Shown: positions 35,894-47,479 of the stretch, piece after piece
Numbering within the stretch: position 1 is the first letter of the stretch
How the letters are laid out: each line of letters starts with the position of its first letter
Source: Osmia lignaria lignaria
Taxonomy: Eukaryota; Arthropoda; Insecta; Hymenoptera; Megachilidae
DNA: 64,000 nucleotides
Direction: 5' to 3'
NCBI RefSeq assembly: GCF_051020975.1
Contig: NW_027478169.1
Coordinates: forward strand, 11,532,001 to 11,596,000
Position numbers and translations under genes: made by a program
The notes under the pieces: generated by a model
Seen by the model: only the letters and a program-made list of their open reading frames with translations
What the model was told of the DNA's origin: nothing
The model's database searches: none

Positions 35894-37181
35894 TCTGATT
35901 CGTAGTTCTCGAGATATATCAAGATATTTAAAAGTTCCGAAGCCGCACCAACATAATAGAGATACAGAAACACCGTGGCCCCTTTCTTTGAGATAACTCT
36001 GCACTATTGCGAGCTGTAAATGCCACTTCCAGCTTAGCTGTGCAGAAGAAGAACAACAAGAAGAAGACATATCTCGAAATATGTCCGTCAGGCCCCTTCC
36101 CTTGAGATATATCTGCAAATATCTCGGAAACGAAGCGAGCTATGGCAAAATGTTAAGAGACCTTTTTTGTAGAGAATTATGTTTCGTACAATTTATGTTC
36201 TATGATATTTTTTGGTCAGAAGCGTAGTTTTCGAGATATATCGAGATATTTAAAAGTTCCAAAGCCGCACCAACATAATAGAGATACAGAAACACCGTGG
36301 CCCCTTTCTTTGAGATAACTCTGCACTAGTGCGAGCCGCAAATGCCACTTCCAGCTTAGCTGTGCAGAGGAAGAACAACAAGAAGAAGAAATATCTCGAA
36401 ATATGTCCGTCAGGCCAGTTCCTTTGAGCTGAATCTGCAAATATCTCGGAAACGAAGCGAGCTATGGCAAAATGTTAAGAGACCTTTTTTGTAGAGAATT
36501 ATGTTTCCTACAATTTATGTTCTATGATATTTTTTGATCAGAAGCGGAGTTTTCGAGATATATCGAGATATTTAAAAGTTCCGAAGCCGCACCAACATAA
36601 TAGAGATACAGAAACACCGTGGCCCCTCTCTTTGAGATAACTCTGCACTACTGCGAGCTGGAAATGCCACTTCCAGTTTAGCTGTGCAGAAGAAGAACAA
36701 CAAGAAGAAGAAATATCTCGAAATATGTCCGTTAGGCCCCTTCCCTTGAGATAAATCTGCAAATATCTCGGAAACGAAGCGAGCTATGGCAAAATAATAA
36801 GAGACCCCTTTTGTAGAGAATTAAGCTTCCTACTTTTTATGTTCTATGATATTTTTTGATCAGATGCGTAGTTCTCGAGATATATCAAGATATTTAAAAG
36901 TTCCGAAGCCGCACCAACATAATAGAGATACAGAAACACCGTGGCCCCTTTCTTTGAGATAACTCTGCACTATTGCGCGCTGTAAATGCCACTTCCAGCT
37001 TAGCTGTGCAGAAGAAGAACAACAAGAAGAAGAAATATCTCGAAATATGTCCGTCAGGCCCCTTCCCTTGAGATATATCTGCAAATATCTCGGAAACGAA
37101 GCGAGCTATGACAAAATGTTAAGAGACCTTTTTTGTAGAGAATTAAGTTTCCTACTTTTTCTGTTCTATGATATTTTTTGA
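35894..37181. repeat. HOR copy D, truncated at four monomers
   Basis: Units 35894 (gacatatctcg), 36216, 36538 (gcggagttttcg, ctactgcgagctgg) and 36860 (attgcgcgctg) follow the HOR order but skip all A dimers. At 37182 the sequence leaves this HOR and enters the cassette typical of 37-53 kb, so this is the edge between two HOR domains. Confidence 0.78.
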
Positions 37182-38466
37182 TCGGATGCGTAGTTCTCGA
37201 GATATATCAAGATATTTAAAAGTTCCGAAGCCGCACCAACATAATAGAGATACAGAAATACCGTGGCCCCTTTCGTTGAGATAACTCTGCACTATTGCGA
37301 GCTGCAAATGCCACTTCCAGCTTACCTGTGCAGAAGAAGAACAACAAGAAGAAGAAATATCTCGAAATATGTCCGTCAGGCCCCTTCCCTTGAGATAAAT
37401 CTGCAAATATCTCGGAAACGAAGAGAGCTATGGCAAAATGTTAAGAGACCTTTTTTGTAGAGAATTAAGTTTCCTACTTTTTATGTTCTATGATATTTTT
37501 TGATTAGATGCGTAGTTCTCGAGATATATCAAGATATTTAAAAGTTCCGAAGCCGCACCAACATAATAGAGATACAGAAACACCGTGGCCCCTTTCTTTC
37601 AGATAACTATGCACTATTGCGAGCTGCAAATGCCACTTCCAGCTTAGCTGTGCAGAAGAACAACAAGAAGAAGAAATATCTCGAAATATGTCCGTCAGGC
37701 CCCTTCCCTTGAGATAAATCTGCAAATATCTCGGAAACGAAGAGAGCTATGGCAAAATATTAAGAGACCTTTTTTGTAGAGAATTCAGTTTCCTACAATT
37801 TATGTTCTATGATATTTTTTGATCAGAAGCGTAGTTCTCGAGATATATCAAGATATTTAAAAGTTCCGAAGCCGCACCAACATAATAGAGATACAGCAAC
37901 ACCGTGGCCCCTTTCTTTGAGATAACTCTGCGCTATTGCGAGCTGGAAATGCCACTTCCAGTTTAGCTGTGCAGAAGAAGAACAACAAGAAGAGGAAATA
38001 TCTCGAAATATGTCCGTCAGGCCCCTTCCCTTGAGATATATCTGCAAATATCTCGGAAACGAAACGAGCTAAGGCAAAATGTTAAGAGACCTTTTTTGTA
38101 GAGAATTATGTTTCCTACGATTTATGTTCTATGATATTTTTTGATCAGAAGCGTAGTTTTCGAGATATATCGAGATATTTAAAAGATCCGAAGCTGCACC
38201 AACATAATAGAGATAAAGAAACACCGTGGCCCCTTTCTTTGAGATAACTCTGCACTAGTGCGAGCCGCAAATGCCGCTTCCAGCTTAGCTGTGCAGAAGA
38301 GGAACAACAAGAAGAAGAAATATCTCGAAATATGTCCGTCAGGCCCCTTCCCTTGAGATATATCTGCAAATATCTCGGAAACGAAGCGAGCTATGGCAAA
38401 ATGTTAAGAGACCTTTTTTGTAGAGAATTATGTTTCGTACAATTTATGTTCTATGATATTTTTTGG
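37182..38466. repeat. Four-monomer cassette, occurrence 1
   Basis: Order: unit with aataccgtgg, ttcgttgag and cttacctgtgcag (37182); unit with a 3-bp deletion (37504); unit with acagcaacacc, tgcgctattg and gaagaggaaat (37823); unit with aaagatccgaagctgc, ataaagaaac and gccgcttcc (38145). The same order recurs at 40721, 41687, 44904, 50056 and 51666, with or without the deleted unit. Confidence 0.85.
37504..37822. repeat. 319-bp monomer (3-bp deletion in GAA/CAA tract)
   Basis: Near 37654-37661 the tract reads gcagaagaacaac instead of gcagaagaagaacaac, one GAA triplet shorter. The unit also has gattagatgcg and tttcagataactatgcac; the latter marker also occurs at 890 and 3470. Loss of a triplet in the trinucleotide tract fits replication slippage. 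Confidence 0.88.
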
Positions 38467-40720
38467 TCAGAAGCGTAGTTTTCGAGATATATCGAGATAT
38501 TTAAAAGTTCCAAAGCCGCACCAACATAATAGAGATACAGAAACACCGTGGCCCCTTTCTTTGAGATAACTCTGCACTAGTGCGAGCCGCAAATGCCACT
38601 TCCAGCTTAGCTGTGCAGAAGAAGAACAACAAGAAGAAGAAATATCTCGAAATATGTCCGCCAGGCCCCTTCCCTTGAGATATATCTGCAAATATCTCGG
38701 AAACAAAGCGAGCTATGGCAAAATGTTAAGAGACCTTTTTTGTAGAGAATTATGTTTCCTACAATTTATGTTCTATGATATTTTTTGATCAGAAGCGGAG
38801 TTTTCGAGATATATCGAGATATTTAAAAGTTCCGAAGCCGCACCAACATAATAGAGATACAGAAACACCGTGGCCCCTCTCTTTGAGATAACTCTGCACT
38901 ACTGCGAGCTGGAAATGCCACTTCCAGTTTAGCTGTGCAGAAGAAGAACAACAAGAAGAAGAAATATCTCGAAATATGTCCGTTAGGCCCCTTCCCTTGA
39001 GATAAATCTGCAAATATCTCGGAAACGAAGCGAGCTATGGCAAAATCATAAGAGACCCCTTTTGTAGAGAATTAAGCTTCCTACTTTTTATGTTCTATGA
39101 TATTTTTTGATCAGATGCGTAGTTCTCGAGATATATCAAGATATTTAAAAGTTCCGAAGCCGCACCAACATAATAGAGATACAGAAACACCGTGGCCCCT
39201 TTCTTTGAGATAACTCTGCACTATTGCGCGCTGTAAATGCCACTTCCAGCTTAGCTGTGCAGAAGAAGAACAACAAGAAGAAGAAATATCTCGAAATATG
39301 TCCGTCAGGCCCCTTCCCTTGAGATATATCTGCAAATATCTCGGAAACGAAGCGAGCTATGACAAAATGTTAAGAGACCTTTTTTGTAGAGAATTAAGTT
39401 TCCTACTTTTTCTGTTCTATGATATTTTTTGATCAGAAGCGTAGTTTTCGAGATATATCGAGATATTTAAAAGATCCGAAGCTGCACCAACATAATAGAG
39501 ATAAAGAAACACCGTGGCCCCTTTCTTTGAGATAACTCTGCACTAGTGCGAGCCGCAAATGCCGCTTCCAGCTTAGCTGTGCAGAAGAGGAACAACAAGA
39601 AGAAGAAATATCTCGAAATATGTCCGTCAGGCCCCTTCCCTTGAGATATATCTGCAAATATCTCGGAAACGAAGCGAGCTATGGCAAAATGTTAAGAGAC
39701 CTTTTTTGTAGAGAATTATGTTTCGTACAATTTATGTTCTATGATATTTTTTGGTCAGAAGCGTAGTTTTCGAGATATATCGAGATATTTAAAAGTTCCA
39801 AAGCCGCACCAACATAATAGAGATACAGAAACACCGTGGCCCCTTTCTTTGAGATAACTCTGCACTAGTGCGAGCCGCAAATGCCACTTCCAGCTTAGCT
39901 GTGCAGAAGAAGAACAACAAGAAGAAGAAATATCTCGAAATATGTCCGCCAGGCCCCTTCCCTTGAGATATATCTGCAAATATCTCGGAAACAAAGCGAG
40001 CTATGGCAAAATGTTAAGAGACCTTTTTTGTAGAGAATTATGTTTCCTACAATTTATGTTCTATGATATTTTTTGATCAGAAGCGGAGTTTTCGAGATAT
40101 ATCGAGATATTTAAAAGTTCCGAAGCCGCACCAACATAATAGAGATACAGAAACACCGTGGCCCCTCTCTTTGAGATAACTCTGCACTACTGCGAGCTGG
40201 AAATGCCACTTCCAGTTTAGCTGTGCAGAAGAAGAACAACAAGAAGAAGAAATATCTCGAAATATGTCCGTTAGGCCCCTTCCCTTGAGATAAATCTGCA
40301 AATATCTCGGAAACGAAGCGAGCTATGGCAAAATCATAAGAGACCCCTTTTGTAGAGAATTAAGCTTCCTACTTTTTATGTTCTATGATATTTTTTGATC
40401 AGATGCGTAGTTCTCGAGATATATCAAGATATTTAAAAGTTCCGAAGCCGCACCAACATAATAGAGATACAGAAACACCGTGGCCCCTTTCTTTGAGATA
40501 ACTCTGCACTATTGCGCGCTGTAAATGCCACTTCCAGCTTAGCTGTGCAGAAGAAGAACAACAAGAAGAAGAAATATCTCGAAATATGTCCGTCAGGCCC
40601 CTTCCCTTGAGATATATCTGCAAATATCTCGGAAACGAAGCGAGCTATGACAAAATGTTAAGAGACCTTTTTTGTAGAGAATTAAGTTTCCTACTTTTTC
40701 TGTTCTATGATATTTTTTGA
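38145..40720. repeat. Tandem 1288-bp (four-monomer) HOR, two copies
   Basis: Units 38145, 38467, 38789 and 39111 recur at 39433, 39755, 40077 and 40399 in order. Shared markers are aaagatccgaagctgc, atgtccgccagg, cggaaacaaagcg, gcggagttttcg, caaaatcataagagacccctttt, attgcgcgctg and ctatgacaaaatg. Unit 39433 follows the ttttctgttc boundary that elsewhere leads into the cttacctg unit, so the junction near 39413-39440 is the exchange point. Confidence 0.85.
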
Positions 40721-41686
40721 TCGGATGCGTAGTTCTCGAGATATATCAAGATATTTAAAAGTTCCGAAGCCGCACCAACATAATAGAGATACAGAAATAC
40801 CGTGGCCCCTTTCGTTGAGATAACTCTGCACTATTGCGAGCTGCAAATGCCACTTCCAGCTTACCTGTGCAGAAGAAGAACAACAAGAAGAAGAAATATC
40901 TCGAAATATGTCCGTCAGGCCCCTTCCCTTGAGATAAATCTGCAAATATCTCGGAAACGAAGAGAGCTATGGCAAAATGTTAAGAGACCTTTTTTGTAGA
41001 GAATTCAGTTTCCTACAATTTATGTGCTATGATATTTTTTGATCAGAAGCGTAGTTCTCGAGATATATCAAGATATTTAAAAGTTCCGAAGCCGCACCAA
41101 CATAATAGAGATACAGCAACACCGTGGCCCCTTTCTTTGAGATAACTCTGCGCTATTGCGAGCTGGAAATGCCACTTCCAGTTTAGCTGTGCAGAAGAAG
41201 AACAACAAGAAGAGGAAATATCTCGAAATATGTCCGTCAGGCCCCTTCCCTTGAGATATATCTGCAAATATCTCGGAAACGAAACGAGCTAAGGCAAAAT
41301 GTTAAGAGACCTTTTTTGTAGAGAATTATGTTTCCTACGATTTATGTTCTATGATATTTTTTGATCAGAAGCGTAGTTTTCGAGATATATCGAGATATTT
41401 AAAAGATCCGAAGCTGCACCAACATAATAGAGATAAAGAAACACCGTGGCCCCTTTCTTTGAGATAACTCTGCACTAGTGCGAGCCGCAAATGCCGCTTC
41501 CAGCTTAGCTGTGCAGAAGAGGAACAACAAGAAGAAGAAATATCTCGAAATATGTCCGTCAGGCCCCTTCCCTCGAGATAAATCTGCAAATATCTCGGAA
41601 ACGAAGCGAGCTATGGCAAAATGTTAAGAGACCTTTTTTGTAGAGAATTAAGTTTCCTACTTTTTATGTTCTATGATATTTTTTGA
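40721..41686. repeat. Cassette occurrence 2 (three monomers, no deleted unit)
   Basis: Units 40721, 41043 and 41365 match 37182, 37823 and 38145. The 319-bp unit is missing, yet the boundary before 41043 has the gaattcagtttcctacaattt that follows the 319-bp unit in occurrence 1. This points to clean loss of one monomer by recombination, or to the state before it was inserted. Confidence 0.82.
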
Positions 41687-42971
41687 TCAGATGCGTAGTT
41701 CTCGAGATATATCAAGATATTTAAAAGTTCCGAAGCCGCACCAACATAATAGAGATACAGAAATACCGTGGCCCCTTTCGTTGAGATAACTCTGCACTAT
41801 TGCGAGCTGCAAATGCCACTTCCAGCTTACCTGTGCAGAAGAAGAACAACAAGAAGAAGAAATATCTCGAAATATGTCCGTCAGGCCCCTTCCCTTGAGA
41901 TAAATCTGCAAATATCTCGGAAACGAAGAGAGCTATGGCAAAATGTTAAGAGACCTTTTTTGTAGAGAATTAAGTTTCCTACTTTTTATGTTCTATGATA
42001 TTTTTTGATTAGATGCGTAGTTCTCGAGATATATCAAGATATTTAAAAGTTCCGAAGCCGCACCAACATAATAGAGATACAGAAACACCGTGGCCCCTTT
42101 CTTTCAGATAACTATGCACTATTGCGAGCTGCAAATGCCACTTCCAGCTTAGCTGTGCAGAAGAACAACAAGAAGAAGAAATATCTCGAAATATGTCCGT
42201 CAGGCCCCTTCCCTTGAGATAAATCTGCAAATATCTCGGAAACGAAGAGAGCTATGGCAAAATGTTAAGAGACCTTTTTTGTAGAGAATTCAGTTTCCTA
42301 CAATTTATGTTCTATGATATTTTTTGATCAGAAGCGTAGTTCTCGAGATATATCAAGATATTTAAAAGTTCCGAAGCCGCACCAACATAATAGAGATACA
42401 GCAACACCGTGGCCCCTTTCTTTGAGATAACTCTGCGCTATTGCGAGCTGGAAATGCCACTTCCAGTTTAGCTGTGCAGAAGAAGAACAACAAGAAGAGG
42501 AAATATCTCGAAATATGTCCGTCAGGCCCCTTCCCTTGAGATATATCTGCAAATATCTCGGAAACGAAACGAGCTAAGGCAAAATGTTAAGAGACCTTTT
42601 TTGTAGAGAATTATGTTTCCTACGATTTATGTTCTATGATATTTTTTGATCAGAAGCGTAGTTTTCGAGATATATCGAGATATTTAAAAGATCCGAAGCT
42701 GCACCAACATAATAGAGATAAAGAAACACCGTGGCCCCTTTCTTTGAGATAACTCTGCACTAGTGCGAGCCGCAAATGCCGCTTCCAGCTTAGCTGTGCA
42801 GAAGAGGAACAACAAGAAGAAGAAATATCTCGAAATATGTCCGTCAGGCCCCTTCCCTCGAGATAAATCTGCAAATATCTCGGAAACGAAGCGAGCTATG
42901 GCAAAATGTTAAGAGACCTTTTTTGTAGAGAATTAAGTTTCCTACTTTTTATGTTCTATGATATTTTTTGA
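41687..42971. repeat. Cassette occurrence 3 (four monomers)
   Basis: Units 41687, 42009 (319 bp), 42328 and 42650 repeat the order of occurrence 1. The last unit has ccctcgagataaatc instead of cccttgagatatatc, a form also in 41365, 43616, 45548, 46514, 50700 and 52310. Confidence 0.85.
42009..42327. repeat. 319-bp monomer, second copy
   Basis: Same 3-bp deletion (about 42159-42166), gattagatgcg and tttcagataactatgcac as the unit at 37504, at a shift of 4505 bp. It is identical by descent, not an independent slippage event. Confidence 0.88.
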
Positions 42972-44581
42972 TCAGATGCGTAGTTCTCGAGATATATCAA
43001 GATATTTAAAAGTTCCGAAGCCGCACCAACATAATAGAGATACAGAAACACCGTGGCCCCTTTCTTTGAGATAACTCTGCACTATTGCGAGCTGTAAATG
43101 CCACTTCCAGCTTAGCTGTGCAGAAGAAGAACAACAAGAAGAAGAAATATCTCGAAATATGTCCGTCAGGCCCCTTCCCTTGAGATATATCTGCAAATAT
43201 CTCGGAAACGAAGCGAGCTATGGCAAAATGTTAAGAGACCTTTTTTGTAGAGAATTATGTTTCGTACAATTTATGTTCTATGATATTTTTTGGTCAGAAG
43301 CGTAGTTTTCGAGATATATCGAGATATTTAAAAGTTCCAAAGCCGCACCAACATAATAGAGATACAGAAACACCGTGGCCCCTTTCTTTGAGATAACTCT
43401 GCACTAGTGCGACACGCAAATGCCACTTCCAGCTTAGCTGTGCAGAAGAAGAACAACAAGAAGAAGAAATATCTCGAAATATGTCCGTCAGGCCCCTTCC
43501 CTTGAGATATATCTGCAAATATCTCGGAAACGAAACGAGCTAAGGCAAAATGTTAAGAGACCTTTTTTGTAGAGAATTATGTTTCCTACGATTTATGTTC
43601 TATGATATTTTTTGATCAGAAGCGTAGTTTTCGAGATATATCGAGATATTTAAAAGATCCGAAGCTGCACCAACATAATAGAGATAAAGAAACACCGTGG
43701 CGCCTTTCTTTGAGATAACTCTGCACTAGTGCGAGCCGCAAATGCCGCTTCCAGCTTAGCTGTGCAGAAGAGGAACAACAAGAAGAAGAAATATCTCGAA
43801 ATATGTCCGTCAGGCCCCTTCCCTCGAGATAAATCTGCAAATATCTCGGAAACGAAGCGAGCTATGGCAAAATGTTAAGAGACCTTTTTTGTAGAGAATT
43901 AAGTTTCCTACTTTTTATGTTCTATGATATTTTTTGATCAGATGCGTAGTTCGCGAGATATATCAAGATATTTAAAAGTTCCGAAGCCGCACCAACATAA
44001 TAGAGATACAGAAACACCGTGGCCCCTTTCTTTGAGATAACTCTGCACTATTGCGAGCTGTAAATGCCACTTCCAGCTTAGCTGTGCAGAAGAAGAACAA
44101 CAAGAAGAAGAAATATCTCGAAATATGTCCGTCAGGCCCCTTCCCTTGAGATATATCTGCAAATATCTCGGAAACGAAGCGAGCTATGGCAAAATGTTAA
44201 GAGACCTTTTTTGTAGAGAATTATGTTTCGTACAATTTATGTTCTATGATATTTTTTGGTCAGAAGCGTAGTTTTCGAGATATATCGAGATATTTAAAAG
44301 TTCCAAAGCCGCACCAACATAATAGAGATACAGAAACACCGTGGCCCCTTTCTTTGAGATAACTCTGCACTAGTGCGAGACGCAAATGCCACTTCCAGCT
44401 TAGCTGTGCAGAAGAAGAACAACAAGAAGAAGAAATATCTCGAAATATGTCCGTCAGGCCCCTTCCCTTGAGATATATCTGCAAATATCTCGGAAACGAA
44501 GCGAGCTATGGCAAAATCATAAGAGACCCCTTTTGTAGAGAATTAAGCTTCCTACTTTTTATGTTCTATGATATTTTTTGA
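42650..44581. repeat. Tandem 966-bp (three-monomer) HOR, two copies
   Basis: Units 42650, 42972 and 43294 recur at 43616, 43938 and 44260: an aaagatccgaagctgc unit, a family-A gagctgtaaatg unit, and a tttggtcagaagcg B unit. Private changes include gtggcgcctttc near 43700 and ttcgcgag near 43952. The whole pair recurs at 45548-47479. Confidence 0.85.
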
Positions 44582-44903
44582 TCAGATGCGTAGTTCTCGA
44601 GATATATCAAGATATTTAAAAGTTCCGAAGCCGCACCAACATAATAGAGATACAGAAACACCGTGGCCCCTTTCTTTGAGATAACTCTGCACTATTGCGC
44701 GCTGTAAATGCCACTTCCAGCTTAGCTGTGCAGAAGAAGAACAACAAGAAGAAGAAATATCTCGAAATATGTCCGTCAGGCCCCTTCCCTTGAGATATAT
44801 CTGCAAATATCTCGGAAACGAAGCGAGCTATGACAAAATGTTAAGAGACCTTTTTTGTAGAGAATTAAGTTTCCTACTTTTTCTGTTCTATGATATTTTT
44901 TGA

Positions 44904-45869
44904 TCGGATGCGTAGTTCTCGAGATATATCAAGATATTTAAAAGTTCCGAAGCCGCACCAACATAATAGAGATACAGAAATACCGTGGCCCCTTTCGTTG
45001 AGATAACTCTGCACTATTGCGAGCTGCAAATGCCACTTCCAGCTTACCTGTGCAGAAGAAGAACAACAAGAAGAAGAAATATCTCGAAATATGTCCGTCA
45101 GGCCCCTTCCCTTGAGATAAATCTGCAAATATCTCGGAAACGAAGAGAGCTATGGCAAAATGTTAAGAGACCTTTTTTGTAGAGAATTCAGTTTCCTACA
45201 ATTTATGTTCTATGATATTTTTTGATCAGAAGCGTAGTTCTCGAGATATATCAAGATATTTAAAAGTTCCGAAGCCGCACCAACATAATAGAGATACAGC
45301 AACACCGTGGCCCCTTTCTTTGAGATAACTCTGCGCTATTGCGAGCTGGAAATGCCACTTCCAGTTTAGCTGTGCAGAAGAAGAACAACAAGAAGAGGAA
45401 ATATCTCGAAATATGTCCGTCAGGCCCCTTCCCTTGAGATATATCTGCAAATATCTCGGAAACGAAACGAGCTAAGGCAAAATGTTAAGAGACCTTTTTT
45501 GTAGAGAATTATGTTTCCTACGATTTATGTTCTATGATATTTTTTGATCAGAAGCGTAGTTTTCGAGATATATCGAGATATTTAAAAGATCCGAAGCTGC
45601 ACCAACATAATAGAGATAAAGAAACACCGTGGCCCCTTTCTTTGAGATAACTCTGCACTAGTGCGAGCCGCAAATGCCGCTTCCAGCTTAGCTGTGCAGA
45701 AGAGGAACAACAAGAAGAAGAAATATCTCGAAATATGTCCGTCAGGCCCCTTCCCTCGAGATAAATCTGCAAATATCTCGGAAACGAAGCGAGCTATGGC
45801 AAAATGTTAAGAGACCTTTTTTGTAGAGAATTAAGTTTCCTACTTTTTATGTTCTATGATATTTTTTGA
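44904..45869. repeat. Cassette occurrence 4 (three monomers)
   Basis: Units 44904, 45226 and 45548 match 40721, 41043 and 41365, with gaattcagtttcctacaattt at the internal boundary near 45185. It is preceded by the attgcgcgctg unit 44582, as occurrence 2 is preceded by 40399. Confidence 0.83.
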
Positions 45870-47479
45870 TCAGATGCGTAGTTCTCGAGATATATCAAGA
45901 TATTTAAAAGTTCCGAAGCCGCACCAACATAATAGAGATACAGAAACACCGTGGCCCCTTTCTTTGAGATAACTCTGCACTATTGCGAGCTGTAAATGCC
46001 ACTTCCAGCTTAGCTGTGCAGAAGAAGAACAACAAGAAGAAGAAATATCTCGAAATATGTCCGTCAGGCCCCTTCCCTTGAGATATATCTGCAAATATCT
46101 CGGAAACGAAGCGAGCTATGGCAAAATGTTAAGAGACCTTTTTTGTAGAGAATTATGTTTCGTACAATTTATGTTCTATGATATTTTTTGGTCAGAAGCG
46201 TAGTTTTCGAGATATATCGAGATATTTAAAAGTTCCAAAGCCGCACCAACATAATAGAGATACAGAAACACCGTGGCCCCTTTCTTTGAGATAACTCTGC
46301 ACTAGTGCGAGACGCAAATGCCACTTCCAGCTTAGCTGTGCAGAAGAAGAACAACAAGAAGAAGAAATATCTCGAAATATGTCCGTCAGGCCCCTTCCCT
46401 TGAGATATATCTGCAAATATCTCGGAAACGAAACGAGCTAAGGCAAAATGTTAAGAGACCTTTTTTGTAGAACATTATGTTTCCTACGATTTATGTTCTA
46501 TGATATTTTTTGATCAGAAGCGTAGTTTTCGAGATATATCGAGATATTTAAAAGATCCGAAGCTGCACCAACATAATAGAGATAAAGAAACACCGTGGCC
46601 CCTTTCTTTGAGATAACTCTGCACTAGTGCGAGCCGCAAATGCCGCTTCCAGCTTAGCTGTGCAGAAGAGGAACAACAAGAAGAAGAAATATCTCGAAAT
46701 ATGTCCGTCAGGCCCCTTCCCTCGAGATAAATCTGCAAATATCTCGGAAACGAAGCGAGCTATGGTAAAATGTTAAGAGACCTTTTTTGTAGAGAATTAA
46801 GTTTCCTACTTTTTATGTTCTATGATATTTTTTGATCAGATGCGTAGTTCTCGAGATATATCAAGATATTTAAAAGTTCCGAAGCCGCACCAACATAATA
46901 GAGATACAGAAACACCGTGGCCCCTTTCTTTGAGATAACTCTGCACTATTGCGAGCTGTAAATGCCACTTCCAGCTTAGCTGTGCAGAAGAAGAACAACA
47001 AGAAGAAGAAATATCTCGAAATATGTCCGTCAGGCCCCTTCCCTTGAGATATATCTGCAAATATCTCGGAAACGAAGCGAGCTATGGCAAAATGTCAAGA
47101 GACCTTTTTTGTAGAGAATTATGTTTCGTACAATTTATGTTCTATGATATTTTTTGGTCAGAAGCGTAGTTTTCGAGATATATCGAGATATTTAAAAGTT
47201 CCAAAGCCGCACCAACATAATAGAGATACAGAAACACCGTGGCCCCTTTCTTTGAGATAACTCTGCACTAGTGCGAGACGCAAATGCCACTTCCAGCTTA
47301 GCTGTGCAGAAGAAGAACAACAAGAAGAAGAAATATCTCGAAATATGTCCGTCAGGCCCCTTCCCTTGAGATATATCTGCAAATATCTCGGAAACGAAGC
47401 GAGCTATGGCAAAATGTTAAGAGACCTTTTTTGTAGAGAATTATGTTTCCTACAATTTATGTTCTATGATATTTTTTGA
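45548..47479. repeat. Tandem 966-bp HOR, second pair (2898-bp shift)
   Basis: Units 45548, 45870, 46192 and 46514, 46836, 47158 repeat the arrangement at 42650-44581. Private changes are tagaacattatg near 46470, ctatggtaaaatg near 46764 and aatgtcaagag near 47093. The pair as a block was duplicated after the pairing itself formed. Confidence 0.84.
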
